NCBI GenBank assembly: GCA_019096155.1
Contig: JAHCVI010000003.1
Span: 4,154,001 to 4,218,000, forward strand
Origin: Staphylotrichum longicolle
Taxonomy: Eukaryota > Ascomycota > Sordariomycetes > Sordariales > Chaetomiaceae
Direction: 5' to 3'
DNA: 64,000 nucleotides
Shown: positions 46,168 through 58,030 of the stretch, piece after piece
Position numbering within the stretch: the first letter of the stretch is position 1
Layout of the letters: each line of letters opens with the position of its first letter
Notes under the pieces: generated by a model
Seen by the model: only the letters and a program-made list of their open reading frames with translations
Databases searched by the model: none
Told to the model about the DNA's origin: nothing
Made by a program: the position numbers and the translations under genes

Positions 46168-47778
46168 ATGGCCGCCCCAAGCCACGGTATCACACCCGCG
46201 CCCGTCGCTACCAACGACCAACACGTCTGCTTCATCTGCCTACAGAACGAGGCCGACACGCCGAATGCGACCTGGGTGAACCCGTGCCCGTGCAGCCTCG
46301 AGGCGCACGAGCAATGCATGCTGCGCTGGATCGCCGAGACGGAAACATCCAACCCCGGATCCAAGGGCGGACTCAAGTGCCCAGCTTGCAAGGCCCCCAT
46401 CACCGTCGAGGAACCTTACGACCCTCTTCTCGGGATCAGAGATAAGCTATACCGGAAGTACAGCCGTGCGTCACCATATGTGTTGGCTACAATAGTGCTC
46501 CACGGCACCGTCGCCGGCGCCGCGTCGTATGGCTACCTTGCTGCTGCTCTGTTTTCCGGTCCAGATGCCGTGTCAAGATGGTTGAGGTCCGCAACAGGGC
46601 CGCGGCTGCCCTCGGCCGTGGTCAAGACAATGATGCTGGCCGCTGTCGGGCCCGGACTGGTGATTTCGCGGTGGATGCCTTCGATCGCGAGCGTCCTACT
46701 CGTTCCTTGCGCCACGATGGTAAATGGACCCTCTGTTCCGCGGTTCTGCAATTTGAAGACTAATCATGTGACCCTACAGTACGGCGCGACCCTAATTGCC
46801 CAGGAAGAGTTTCTGGGATGGCCTCCATCACCCCGGTGGGCGCTGACCATGATCCCGTTCGTGCAGCTCACATACAGTCATATTGTATATGACCTCTTCG
46901 GGCCGCTGGAGAAACGCCTCAACCGTGCCCTCCGCGGGCAGCCCGCCGCCGAGGAAGAGGTCGCCCCCGCCGACGAACCGGCACAGCCAGTTGCGGCTCC
47001 CGAGGCTGCTGCCGGAGCAATGGCGGCCCATGACGATGAAGCCCGCGGGATCTGGAATCCAATTGGGAACCTCGGCCGTGCTCTCTTGGGCATGTTCGCC
47101 GACTTTCCTCCCGAGCAGGTAGTTGGTGTTGAGGTCCAGATCGACCAAGAGTTCGAGTTTAGGATAGGCGGCGGAGGCGACAATGAGGACCAAGACTTGG
47201 GCGGGCAGGTGCTTGGGGAGGAAGACGGGGTGAACGGCGAAGATGACTTTCAGATCCTTGGTGAGGATGCGGCAGGCCAACCTCCACCGGAGCAGCAACA
47301 GCAACAACCACAACCACCAGCGGCGGAAGGGCCAGCGGCAGAGGAAGGCCCGGCAGAGCAACCGGCACCACCACCCGCCCAAGGAAACCAGCCCGGGCCC
47401 CAAAACCAAAACAACCAAAACCAACGCCGCAACAACGACAACAACGCCGGCGCTGACCCCTCCGCCTTCACCATCCTCATCAACAGCCTCGCCTCATCCC
47501 TCCTCCTCCCCGCGATCTCGTACGGCGTCGGCGAGCTCATCCGGGTCGTCGCCCCTAAGGCGTGGGTGGCGCGTCCCCGGTGGGGCAAGACGGCCACGGG
47601 CCTGCTGCAGGAACGCTGGGGCCGCAGCCTGGCGGGCGGGTGTCTGTACATCGTGTTGCGGGACGCCATCGCGCTGTATACTAAGTATAGGCGGGTGCAG
47701 GTGCGGGCCAAGAGGAGGGTGAAGAATGTGGAGAGAAGGAGACAAGGGAGTGCTGGGGGCTCTGGAGGTGGGCTATGA
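46168..47778 (+). CDS. RING-CH (MARCH-type) membrane E3 ubiquitin ligase
   Basis: Predicted E3 ligase on an internal membrane. The RING-CH finger (C4HC3) is at about residues 20-75: CFICLQNEADTP, NPCPCSLEAHEQC, GGLKCPACKAP. Exons 46168-46719 and 46780-47778; 517 residues. The 60-base intron (GTAAAT, GACTAAT, CTACAG) is in frame without stops; unspliced, the protein gains 20 residues. Hydrophobic segments follow the finger (YVLATIVLHGTVAGAASYGY; VVKTMMLAAVGPGLVI; WALTMIPFVQLTYSHIVY) and one lies near the C-terminus (FTILINSLASSLLLPAI). Between them is a long acidic, then Gln/Pro/Asn-rich disordered region. The C-terminus is basic. Similar fungal proteins are uncharacterised; the substrate is unknown. 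Confidence 0.85.
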   Translation: MAAPSHGITPAPVATNDQHVCFICLQNEADTPNATWVNPCPCSLEAHEQCMLRWIAETETSNPGSKGGLKCPACKAPITVEEPYDPLLGIRDKLYRKYSRASPYVLATIVLHGTVAGAASYGYLAAALFSGPDAVSRWLRSATGPRLPSAVVKTMMLAAVGPGLVISRWMPSIASVLLVPCATMVNGPSVPRFCNLKTNHVTLQYGATLIAQEEFLGWPPSPRWALTMIPFVQLTYSHIVYDLFGPLEKRLNRALRGQPAAEEEVAPADEPAQPVAAPEAAAGAMAAHDDEARGIWNPIGNLGRALLGMFADFPPEQVVGVEVQIDQEFEFRIGGGGDNEDQDLGGQVLGEEDGVNGEDDFQILGEDAAGQPPPEQQQQQPQPPAAEGPAAEEGPAEQPAPPPAQGNQPGPQNQNNQNQRRNNDNNAGADPSAFTILINSLASSLLLPAISYGVGELIRVVAPKAWVARPRWGKTATGLLQERWGRSLAGGCLYIVLRDAIALYTKYRRVQVRAKRRVKNVERRRQGSAGGSGGGL

Positions 47779-48442
47779 AGGGCTGAGTGGGTTGAGTGAG
47801 GGAAGGGCAGCGGGAAGTGAATGTTGTTGGGCTCTTTAATTGTAGGGTTACCGGCATGGTTATGGGGAAGGGTCTGGGGTTGAGCATGGACAGAGCAGAG
47901 CAGCCTTGCGATAGTGTCTATGTGTGAGCATTAGCCAGCGGAGAATGTTATCGCTACTTCAAATCACAAAGCAGCGGCCCAATCCCTGCTTTCTCTCCTT
48001 GAGCCAAGTGATCATACTCAAAGATAGTCAAGTTGCACCCTCGCTTTTCACCACAAAAGACCGTTACCGACCTCGACGAGTCGAGAGTAGTCAAGAATGG
48101 AGAAACCAATATCATCATCGGAATCAAATCATTGTATTATACAAGATAGGTACATGTACAGATTGTTTTTTTCATCATTTCGTGTCTTCTCTCATCGTGA
48201 GTGCATGCGTGACAAACAAGCAGAGGCAAAACAAACCGACATCAAATCGACCCAAGCTTCTCTTTTTGTCTCGGTTTTCCCAGTCATTTTCTGGAAACGA
48301 CACAAAAAACAAACGCCCGCAAGAGCCAGATCAAAAAGCGTGCACTGTGTCCCGTCACGAACAGACCCTTCTATTGATACAAGGCCTTGTCACCACAGGC
48401 AGATTAAACCCTCGCCTTGCCCGGGCCATCCAGGATGGGGGT
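47779..48442. other. Intergenic region between convergent genes
   Basis: 3' flanks of the RING gene and the metallothionein. Open frames here are AT-rich and unsupported. Confidence 0.5.
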
Positions 48443-48591
48443 TTACTTGCTGGGATGCTGTGACGGCGTTAGGAGAGTGTTGGACGACCGAGTGGGAGGA
48501 ATGAAATGATGCTCACCGGGCAGTTGGGGCATGTGCATTGCCCCTGAGGGCAGCTGCAGGTTCCCGTGCTCGAACAGCCGCAGTCGCTCAT
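48443..48591 (-). CDS. Copper metallothionein (29 residues, two exons)
   Basis: Binds Cu(I) in a thiolate cluster and detoxifies copper in the cytosol. Exon 1 (48517-48591) encodes MSDCGCSSTGTCSCPQGQC and six more residues ending in NCP. The 59-base intron has GTGAGC donor, CTAAC branch and CACAG acceptor. Exon 2 (48443-48457) adds HPSK and stop. Seven Cys sit as CxC-x5-CxC-x4-CxC-x2-C, nearly the Neurospora copper metallothionein pattern (CxC-x5-CxC-x3-CxC-x2-C), with the same size and a terminal SK. Too short for an ordinary ORF screen. Transcription is probably copper-induced by analogy; I did not identify a metal-response site. Confidence 0.88.
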
Positions 48592-50978
48592 GGTGAAGGT
48601 TGGTTTGTTTTTCTAATCGTTTTCTTTGCCGACGAAAGGGTGATGGAAGTGGAAATCAGTCAAGAGCAGGTAGGTAGCGTTACTGTTTTGGTTTTTGGTG
48701 GGATGTGACAAAGCTCTGTTGCTGGAGAAAAGAGGAAATCACCAGATGCAAAGAAAAAGGAAAAAGGAAAAGACACTTGGACAAATGGAAAATCGAGGAT
48801 GAGGGGAGGTTTGACCTATTTATGCCTCATGACCTCATCTAGGGTTTTCGTATCAGACGGGTTGACAAAGGGATCGAAGGAAAGGGCTGTGATGGGCGCT
48901 TGTGGTGGCGGGATGACGTCGGGCCGGTGTCATGGGGACCGACGATGATCAATAATTTGGAGAAGGGCTGTGGTTCAATACCACACCGTTGCCGTTCGAT
49001 GATGATGAAAGCCTAGCGCCGTCGTGGTCAATTCATTGGTTCACGTTCGACGCGGTTCAAGTTGTGATACCTGAGAGCGAAAGCGGATGCCGACACGGGA
49101 ATAACCCTCACTTCTGATACGGAAGTCAATAAATCAAAAGACCAGATATCATTTGGCAAATCAATGTCATGGCTACTCGATCAAACGCAATGGGTAAAGT
49201 TCAAAACATGGTTTGCTAGCACACCTCTCTTGGGGATCAGTCCACGCCCAAGTGCCCCTATGTCCGAGTCTGTCAGTTAGGACAAGTCATTTTGCCCAGC
49301 ATCAGCTTTCATGTTGTAGGTCAACATAGGTATGTTTGATTAGTCGAGGAGTTTGGAGTCATGGACTACTCGAGGTGGGCTATTATCAGCAGCAAAATCA
49401 ATCACACAAAGGAGGGACGTATCGTATCAAGGATAGAACGCCCCGGTATGGGAACTGGAGAGCATCTAACTACTCTAATTCTCATGTTCTACGAGACGTG
49501 TCAAGTAGACTTACTACTACGGGCTTTCCGTTCGGGGTCGCCGAAGGAGCATCAAGGACTGTTGTACAGCAGCTGAGGGAATTATGCATCACTTTGGAGG
49601 CTCAAGTCTAGCGATTGGATGGGAATATTTGTCTCCATGCAGTTGGGGCGGTATGTTTGTCTCACTGTCTCACTTGAATCATCTAGTTCACCCTGACCAA
49701 CACGATTCTCCATACACGGGCCGGGAATCAAGGTAGAGGGCGGTATCCACTCTCAACAGTGTTATGTGATATGCTAAGGTCGAGTAGACACCTATTCGAA
49801 CTCGATTGAGATCGTGCTAGTTTGCGAGAGGAATTTCGGAGCGACGGCTGCGGCAGCTGGTACATCGCATGCGCCGTGAAACTGAAGTCTGCGAACTGTT
49901 GAAAGCGCCACGCCCATCCAGACATCGCACAGGACCTGGGCTCTCAGGCCTTGGAAATGAATCTTGTCTGTGCCTTATTTTTGGACTTTGATGGGAAAAG
50001 CACCACCGTGAGCCCTATGAAGTGTGCATTGGGAGAAGCTCAACAGACAGCACCCGCAAAAGGATCACAGCCGCATTCTGACGAGTATCGTGAGTGGAAT
50101 GACACAAGAAAGTCCAGACTGCGCTGCCGTAGAGGGGAATGACCTTGGCCCTGTGGATGATCAGACGAGAATCTGGTTGGTCGGCAATTCCGGGGCCTCT
50201 CAGATTTTTGAGGAGCAGCACGGGGTTCTCCAGAAGAATGTCTCCAGACTCCAAACTCGGGGGGAAATGTCTCGTGTAAGTGAGGTCGTGTCAAGCGTGG
50301 CGAGATCTATCCGAGCACACATCTCAGCACCAGATCGAACTAATGGCTTGAGGGTCGCATGACAGTGGGAGCGGTGCAGCTTCTAGACGTCGCACGGAAA
50401 AGCCGAATGCCGGACGAATGCCCTCAGGCGGGTTTCGAGCTGAGTCGGCGCAGGCAGCAGTTGCCCACACTCGGCTCCGCTCAACGGAGAAATATTCGGC
50501 GGCTGGTGGTGATCTGGGTGGGGTGCTAGGGGGGTGCTTCGGGGGATCTCAGGACGAGTCCACATGACGTCCACTGCGTGCATTCTCTCAGAGCGTTGGT
50601 CGTGCACAAACCCACAAACTGCCCAATCTGGGAGTTTGTTGTCTTTCCAAAAGTGAGATCTTCCAAGGCCGAAAGCAAGCACAGCGTCCCGAGAGGCTGG
50701 CTATTGGTCGTTGCCACTGCTGGAATCGGCGGTTACTGCAGAAATCTGACATTGCATCGTCGAATGCCCTCCCGGGGAGTGCGGGGCTCCGGATTGGACC
50801 CCGGAACCGATTGTTGAACCCGAGACGAGAGCACCTTCTTCTTCTCGTACTCCGTAAACCGGTCGCCATTAAATACTCGGGCCCCGTCTCTCCCTTTGGA
50901 CCCCCGATCCCTTTTTCCATCAAACCACACTCTCCAGACAAACACACTCTTTTCAAGACCACATTTCAATCGCACACA
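48592..50978. other. Divergent intergenic region, metallothionein and GAL1, 2.4 kb
   Basis: Long for two small-promoter genes. Contains a TATA-type box for the metallothionein and TTAAATA about 110 bases before the GAL1 ATG. Open frames at 49336-49611 and 50024-50362 carry no recognisable content. Confidence 0.5.
48816..48823 (-). promoter_or_regulatory. TATA-type box for the metallothionein
   Basis: Minus strand ATAAATAG, about 225 bases before the ATG, followed by an A/G-rich leader. Suggestive only. Confidence 0.4.
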
Positions 50979-52628
50979 ATGGCCGGCGCTGTCCCCGTTG
51001 CTCACTCGCTTAGCGATATCTACACCCCGGATGCGCTCCCCTCGCAGACCAAGCGGTGGAACGACCTGTTGGCTCAGTTCGAGTCGACCTACGGTCATGC
51101 CGCCGAATTCGTCTCTCGGTCGCCCGGTCGCGTGAATGTCATCGGCGAGCACATCGACTACTCGTTGTACTCGGTGCTCCCCATGGCCATCACCGCCGAT
51201 GCCCTTCTCGCCGTCTCCACCACCGCCGACTCGGCACCCGCCAAGGCCGGCACTTTCAAGGTTCAGATCGCCAACGTGCAGGGCGCCAGGTTCCCAGCGC
51301 ACGAATTTGACATTCCCTACGATGCCGTCGAGATTGACGCCACCATCCACGAGTGGACAAACTACTTCAAGTCGGGCCTGCGCGGCGCCCTGGAGCTGCT
51401 TCGCAAGAAGCACGGCAACGACTTGAAGCCCAAGAGCATGAAGATTCTCATGGACGGCACCGTCCCCGCCGGCGGCGGTCTCAGCTCCAGCGCCGCCTTC
51501 GTCAGTGCCAGCGCGCTGGCTGTCATGGTGGCCAACGGCGAGCAGACCGTCGACAAGACTGAGCTGACCGAGCTCGCCATTGTGAGCGAGCGCGCCGTGG
51601 GCGTCAACTCGGGCGGGTAAGTTCACCATCCCCATCTTGGCCTCTCGTATCAACACGAAAACCCAGCCTTGGACTAACACATGCCTCGCAGAATGGACCA
51701 ATCCGCCTCTGTCTTCTCCGAGCGCGGGTCCGCTCTCTTCGTCTCCTTCTCGCCCAAGCTCACGGCCCGCCCGGTCCACTTCCCCAAGACCAACCCGGAG
51801 CTCACCTTCCTCATCGCCCAGTCCTTTGTCACCTCGGACAAGTTCGTCACTGGCCCCATCCACTACAACCTGCGCGTGGTCGAGTGCAGCCTGGCCGCCG
51901 CCTACCTCAACGCCGTGCTCAACCCCCCCGGCACCCTGCTCCCCGGCGACGCTGCCCCGCTCGGCATCTCCCTCCACGGCTTCCACGAGACCTACTTTGC
52001 CCTGCAAGAACAGAGCACGGGCAAGGCCGCGCCCAAGTCGGTCCCCGACCAGCTCACCGAGCTCCTCAAGCTGACCTCGTCCGCCCTGCCCAAGGAGGAG
52101 GGCTACACGCGCGAGGAGATCGCGGCGGTCCTCAACGTCACGGTCGACGAGCTCAACGAGCGCTTCACCTCGCGCTTCCCCGTCCGCGCCGAGCGCTTCA
52201 AGCTCCGCCAGCGCGCCCTGCACGTCTTTAGCGAGGCCCTCCGCGTGCTGCAGTTCATGGCCACCCTCGAGACGGACCCCGCGAGCGACGACACGAGCGC
52301 CTACAACGCCAAGCTCGGCGCCCTGCTCAACGAGACCCAGGACTCGTGCCGCGAGGCCTACGAGTGCAGCTGCCCGGAGATCGACGCCATCTGCTCCATC
52401 GCCCGCAAGGCCGGCAGCTACGGCAGCCGCCTGACGGGCGCCGGCTGGGGCGGCTGCAGCGTCCACCTCGTCCCCGCCGACAAGGTGGCCGCCGTGACCG
52501 AGGCGTGGCAGAAGGAGTACTACAGCACGCTGCAGCTGACCGAGGAGCAGAAGGAGGGTGCGGTCGTGGTCAGCCGGCCGGGCAGCGGGAGCGCCGTGTT
52601 TCGGGTTACGGCGGGCAAGTTGGCTTAA
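50979..52628 (+). CDS. GAL1: Galactokinase
   Basis: Phosphorylates galactose at C1, first committed step of the Leloir pathway, cytosolic. Exons 50979-51616 and 51692-52628; 524 residues. The 75-base intron (GTAAGT, CTAAC, CGCAG) is phase 2. GHMP-kinase blocks in order: SRSPGRVNVIGEHIDYSLYS (galactose signature), VPAGGGLSSSAAFVSASALA (ATP loop), SGG-MDQSASVF across the intron, and C-terminal YGSRLTGAGWGGCSVHLVP. All blocks are intact, and the Ser/Ala insert of Gal3-type regulators is not obvious. No GAL7 or GAL10 is adjacent, as usual in filamentous ascomycetes. A 577-codon antisense frame over this gene is a shadow. Confidence 0.96.
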
Positions 52629-53255
52629 AGGGGAATGTGGTTTAGCGAAGGAATTGGTTTGTTTGCTAAGCTGACACGGCTGCTGGAGAGTTTGTTGGTT
52701 TGGCGGAGTTCATGGGAATTTAAGGGTAACGGAAAGGATGGCTTACTTGTTTCCTGCTCGGCACTTGCCTTTTCAATGTATAGAGTATCCTACCCGGAAG
52801 GGTTTCGGGAACAAATACTATGCGTTTCTGAACACTAGGATCTGCGGAGAGCGGCGACCAAGTCCATAGATGTCACAAACATCAATTTTCCCGCGATGAT
52901 CCAAGAAAAGGGCCAAGAATGTTGTAAAACGCTCAAAACCACATGGTATCCATTCGTCCAATATATACAGCCCACCAAGCACGGCGGGAAGGTGGGAAAC
53001 AATAGAAAGGCCCCATCCCAGGCCCTTCTCGCAGACAACCCAGATCCTACAGCGGATCTGCAACCGACTTTTGCTGACCCGTGATGCATTTCGAATGTTG
53101 TTGGGCTCAGATGCCAGAGACCAGATTTTCCGAACCATTCCGCAAAAAATAGTAGCAAGAAACTCAAAAAGAAGCGGCGGATTAAGGGGAGGGAACGCGA
53201 AAGCTCGGAGGGTACCCGAGCGCCGTCTCCAAAAGCGGGAAAAATGCATGCATGC
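52629..53255. other. Intergenic region between convergent genes
   Basis: 3' flanks of GAL1 and ILV2. Nothing else recognised. Confidence 0.5.
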
Positions 53256-55644
53256 TTAGCCGTGGAGGCCACCGGTGCGCTCCTTCATCCGCGCCCGCCT
53301 CTCCTTGTCCTTGGCTGTTGTGCTTGTCAGTGAACTGATACTTGGGTGGAGTAGACAGGGGGGCAAGGGGTTTGTACGTACCACCATCCCATGCGATGAA
53401 CTCGTGCAGGCCCGACCCACCGGGAACCATGGGCAAGACAGGCACCTTCTTATCCGTCACAACCTCGAGGAGGGCCGGCCCGTCAGTCTCGATCAGCCAC
53501 TTGAGAGCCTCCTTTGTCTCCGTAGGCTTGATCACGCGCCTGCTCTGGACACCCATGGCCTGGGCCAGCTTCACAAAGTCTGGGTTCTTCTGGTGGGTGT
53601 GCGAGTACCGATCGTCGTAGAACAGGTTCTGCCATTGCGTGACCATGCCTTGCTCCTCGTTGTTGAGGACGATCACCTTGACGCCAATGTTGAACTGCGC
53701 AGCGGTGGAGAGCTCAGTCAGGGTCATGGCGAACGAGGCATCGCCGTCAATGTCGACGACGAGCGAATCGGGCTTCGCAACCTTGGCTCCGATCGCGGCC
53801 GGCAGGCCGTAACCCATGGTGCCAAGACCACCCGACGTGATCATGGACCGAGGATGGCGCCAGCGGAAGTGCTGGGCCACCCACATCTGATGCTGGCCGA
53901 CACCGGTGGCGATGTAGGTGTTGTCCTTCCGGTCAGCCGTCAGCTCGCTCAGCTCCTCGATCAAGGTCTGGGGCTTGATCATGCCCGAGCGCTCGGCCCG
54001 CTCGTAGTCCGAAAGAGGCCACTTCTTCTTCCAGCCGTTGATCTGATCAAACCAGGCCTTTCTATCGGTCATCGTCTTGGTCTCGACAAGCGGCATGAGC
54101 ATCTTGAGGTTGGTGCCGATGTCACCTTCGATGGCCTCAGTCGCCTGAACAACCTTGTTGATGTTCTTGGGCAAGATCTCGAAGTGGACGATGCCGCCGC
54201 GTCCTTCCTTCGCCGCAGCGCGGGCGGCCGGGGCGAACTTGGCGATGCTACCCGTCACACGGTCGTCGAAGCGCCCACCGAGAGCGATGATGAGGTCAGC
54301 CTCCTGCATGGCCATGTTGGCATACGCCGAGCCGTGCATGCCGAGCATGTGCAGCGACTTCTCGTCCAGCTCGTCGAAGGCACCGAGGCCATGGAGGGTT
54401 GTCGTCACAGGGAGAGAAGCCTTCTCGGCCAGGGTCTTGAGAAGTTCTGGGCCACCCTCGGAGCAGATGACTCCCTGGCCAGCGTAGATGACGGGCTTCT
54501 TGGCGATGTTGATTAGGTTGGCGACGCGGCGGATCGAGGCGCCCAGCTGCTTCTGAGTCAGCTCCGCGGCAGCGCGGGACGCGGCACTCGGGATCGTGGG
54601 AATGGCGGACTCGGTGGGGATCGCCCTCCTGAGAATGCCGGCGGTGATATCCTTGGGAAGATCGACGAGAACGGGGCCGGGCCGTCCGCTGGTGGCAATC
54701 TCGAAGGCCTCGTTGATTCTCCGGGGCATTTCGGCAACACTCTTGACCATGACGTTCCACTTGGTGCACGACCGGGAGATGCCGACGACGTCTGCTTCCT
54801 GGAAGGCATCGCTGCCAATGGCCGAGGTGACGACCTGACCGGTGAAGACGACCATCGGAGTGCCGTCTGCCAGAGCATCGGCCATCGGGGTGATGACGTT
54901 GGTGGCGCCAGGACCGGAGGTCACCAGGACGACACCGGGCTTGCCTGATGCGCGCGCATAGCCCTCGGCCATGTGGCCGGCGCCCTGCTCGTGCCTCGGA
55001 AGGACGAAGTCGAAATGTGGGGAATTATAGATGGCATCGAACACGGGGAGAATGGCGCCGCCAGGGTAGCCGACTGCAGCAGCGAGGGTTAGTCAGAGGT
55101 CAAAGTGGTATCGGGAAAGCAGCAGCAGACGCACAGATATGCTTGACGCCCTGCCGGAGCATCATCTCGTGGAAGATCTCTCCTCCGGTCTTGCCAATGA
55201 ACCTGCGGCGATCCGTGTTAGTCACACAAGCCCAAGACAGCGCAACGAGGCGGGGTAATGGGCGGTCGCGAGACATACGATTCGTCCATATCGCTCTTCT
55301 TCGGATTGACGAGAGGCTGGACATGGCCGCGATCTTTGTTGAATGATGGGCTGGCATTCGGCCGTGCCTCGCTGCTGTCAAGCCACAGAGTTAGCCGGGG
55401 GATACCATCCAGGCGGTGAGTCACCAATTGACGTGCGAAAGTCAGTGAAAAGGGTAGCAAGGCGCAAAACATACGTCGCTGTCGGTTTTGTGGCGGCGGT
55501 TGAGGACTGATTCCTGACGTGGGCTGGAGCAGTGCTCCTCGCCGTCACGGCGCCGGTGGCCCTTTGGACGATGGCCAGAGCTCGTTGCTGACCGGGCCGA
55601 GCTTCGGCGAGCCCCTTGAGGGCACGCGAGGTCTGGCGCAGCAT
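53256..55644 (-). CDS. ILV2: Acetolactate synthase catalytic subunit, mitochondrial
   Basis: ThDP-dependent first step of Ile/Val/Leu synthesis (2-acetolactate, 2-aceto-2-hydroxybutyrate). Exons (minus): 55475-55644, 55279-55374, 55135-55202, 53382-55073, 53256-53314; 694 residues. Each join restores family text: TKPTAT-SEARPNA, DMDES-FIGKTGG, KHI-FGYPGGAILPVFDAI, and AWDGG-AKDKERRARMKERTG. A basic transit peptide starts MLRQTSRALKGLAEARPG. ThDP Glu lies in RHEQGAGHMAEGYARASGKP near residue 140; FAD and central domain VIYAGQGVICSEGG; Mg/ThDP motif DIDGDASFAMTLTEL and LNNEEQGMV. Nothing suggests loss of function. The regulatory subunit gene is not in the window. Confidence 0.95.
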
Positions 55645-56308
55645 TGTGAATGTGGGAATTGAGGAGCGGAGAGGGGACTAAAGGACGGCAAGAAAGGACA
55701 AGGAGGAAGAAAAGAAGGAGAAGTGCAGCAGATCAAGCTGCTACCGTTGGAATTGCCGTGCCGAAGGTAAAAGTCCTCCGGTGAGAAGGCGAAGGCTAAG
55801 AGTCAATGAATGGGTGTGGCAGGCGACTCATACCCCACAACGCCAGACTTCCCCAGAGCCGGGATCTCAAATTTTTGGCCCAAAGAACGGTGACTCTTGT
55901 GCGCACGGATCGCAGAGCGGTGCCTAGTGGCGATGTCGGAAGGTGCAGCACGCTCCGATTGGCTGCGAGCTTCAAACAACTGGCCACCGCGGTTGCAGTC
56001 TGGATCTGGACCCCTCTGAATTGGCCTGTGACTCTTGTTTGCTCGAGCAATTCTACTTTCCAGGAACGAAAAATGCTGGCTTGACGTTGGCCAACAAGGG
56101 ACGAGTCTATTTTCTGGATCTGCAGCGAATTTCCTTGATTTATCCGCAGGGTAGGCCGCACAACCTTCCCGCTCCATGTGTGTGTGTTTCAATGCTACTA
56201 CCACGGAACCTTGGTGGCCAAGAAGGGATGCGGCTTTGCGGGGAGGTCAGTGACCAATTGCAGCAAACCGATTCTTTTGGTCATTCGGGTGTAACTCCCG
56301 CTGCCCGA

Positions 56309-56818
56309 TCATTCAGCCATGTGCGCCCACCAAAAATACACCAGGAGTCGGGCCAGACCACACACCTCCAATGCAGTAAACGCTTCATTCTGCATCATAA
56401 ATCCTGATGCCCCTTGCGTTACGTACGACCACTGGCCGTCATCGCCTGTTTTCGCCCTCAAGCCGAACTCTGCGGCAAGCAGCCCCGATCCGATCACGGA
56501 GGAATGATCGCCCAAGTTCACGGATACGGAGCGGAGCCGAGTGGGTCCCTCGACCTGAACTCGCTGGATCTTCGATGGCGGCCCCACATGCAGCGTGTTC
56601 GAGCCGGCCCGGGGAATTGTAAGGTCATCAGCGGGAGGAGACCCGGGATGCATCGCCGGACCATCGCCAGGCACATGCACCGATGCCAACAACGGACCGC
56701 AGATTTGACACAGTACTAGGTTCGGCTTTGGGGGACTGCTTGCATGAGACACTGCAATCACACCAATCTCTAACGTTACCACAACATTGATCTCATCGCC
56801 TCCGCTGTCACAGGACAT
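56309..56818 (-). CDS. Doubtful 169-codon open frame
   Basis: ATG 56816-56818 to TGA at 56309. No repeats, mixed composition, segments such as SVSVNLGDHSSVIGSGLLAA look protein-like, but no family is recognised and third-position bias is weaker than in neighbouring genes. Listed for completeness. Confidence 0.15.
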   Translation of the reverse strand: MSCDSGGDEINVVVTLEIGVIAVSHASSPPKPNLVLCQICGPLLASVHVPGDGPAMHPGSPPADDLTIPRAGSNTLHVGPPSKIQRVQVEGPTRLRSVSVNLGDHSSVIGSGLLAAEFGLRAKTGDDGQWSYVTQGASGFMMQNEAFTALEVCGLARLLVYFWWAHMAE

Positions 56819-57079
56819 CAGCCTCTAGTATCGGCCAGGCGCTCAGTGGCTGTCAGCAACGAAGATCTAGAACAATGGCACATGGGAGTGGCGGCGATGG
56901 GCGGGACGTACCGGCCAGGCTCCGATCGAGGCGACCGAGTGGAACCATCCCTTGTTGGCGATGAAGCAGTGCGTGAGACCGGAATAAGGCCTCTGCTCAA
57001 CATGTGAACAAGAACTTGATCACTTGCGTTGATCTTCATGTAACTATTTTATTTTCTTCTTTGTTTTTGTTTTTTTTCG

Positions 57080-57375
57080 CCTCCTTGTCTCTTTGCCTCT
57101 TTGTTTGTTTGTTTGTTTCTCTCTATCTTCCCTTCTTTCCTTTCTTTGCTTCTTTCCTTCTTTCCTTTTTTTGCTTCTTTTCTTCTTTCCTTCTCTCCTT
57201 CTCTTATTTCCTTCTTTCCTTCTCTTCCTTCTTCCTTCTTCCTTCTTCCTTCTTCCTTCTTCCTTCTTCCTTCTTCCTTCTTCCTTCTTCCTTCTTCCTT
57301 CTTCCTTCTTCCTTCTTCCTTCTTCCTTCTTTCCTTTCGTTTCTTTCCTTCGTTCCTTCTTGCCCTCTTGCCTTC
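57080..57375 (+). repeat. Pyrimidine-only tract with (TTCTTCC)n heptamer array
   Basis: Almost pure C/T for about 290 bases. 57224-57332 is a near-perfect 7-base tandem array. Open frames across it (heptads FLLPSS) are repeat artefacts. Confidence 0.92.
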
Positions 57376-58030
57376 CTATTTCTCTCCAACATATATGGCA
57401 ACGAGATAAATCTCAGGGGACAGAATACCACGTTCATATGTCACAAGCGATACGAAGGAGATGTATCACAATATTGACAGTGACTGCAATCCTACATCCA
57501 AAAGTTCAGGCAGATCCTTCTTTCAGGCTGGTATGTCCCTTCACCTCCTCAACCCAAGATATCCAAACGCCGAGTCCTCCTCACAATGTCTATCGTATCA
57601 TCGACGCAAAGCAGTATCGTCACAACAAAAGAAAAAAAAAACAACTAGTGCCCGGCGTCCAACCTCATCACAACAACCCCTCAGGGCTGATTATCGGTAG
57701 CCCAGTACAAGGCGGTCGCGAACGCCGTCCCCCCACAACTCCACGCCCGCATGCCGGTACCGCAGCAGTGCAACAACTGAAGGCAGAATGAAGCATGTGC
57801 GCAGCTGAAACGACTTGATTACATTCCATCCCTGAAAGCAGCAAACGAAGCAAAACGCCGTGGTTAGCTCGACCTCTCCTAAACCATCTAGTTGCTGCAT
57901 CATTGACTAGAATATAAGCCTCCATTTAGAAACTTCTTTGGGGGGTTGCAGGGTGAGAAAGCACGACAGCTTTTGAAGAAAAAGCCATTGTGCAGAGTTG
58001 CGTTCCCTCGGGCCCATCGCTGGTGTTCTG

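Larger units (their letters stand above)
55645..58030. other. Intergenic region, 2.4 kb
   Basis: ILV2 promoter, then AT-richer DNA with a long pyrimidine tract. One minus-strand frame (56309-56818) is listed separately as doubtful. No other gene supported. Confidence 0.5.

Noticed and set aside
50733..52466. 577-codon antisense open frame over galactokinase
   Set aside because: Its codons mirror a GC-ending gene on the other strand, it contains no family motif, and the sense protein is complete with all kinase blocks.
57004..57791. Leu/Phe/Ser-rich frames across the pyrimidine tract
   Set aside because: All three frames stay open only because the repeat unit lacks stops.
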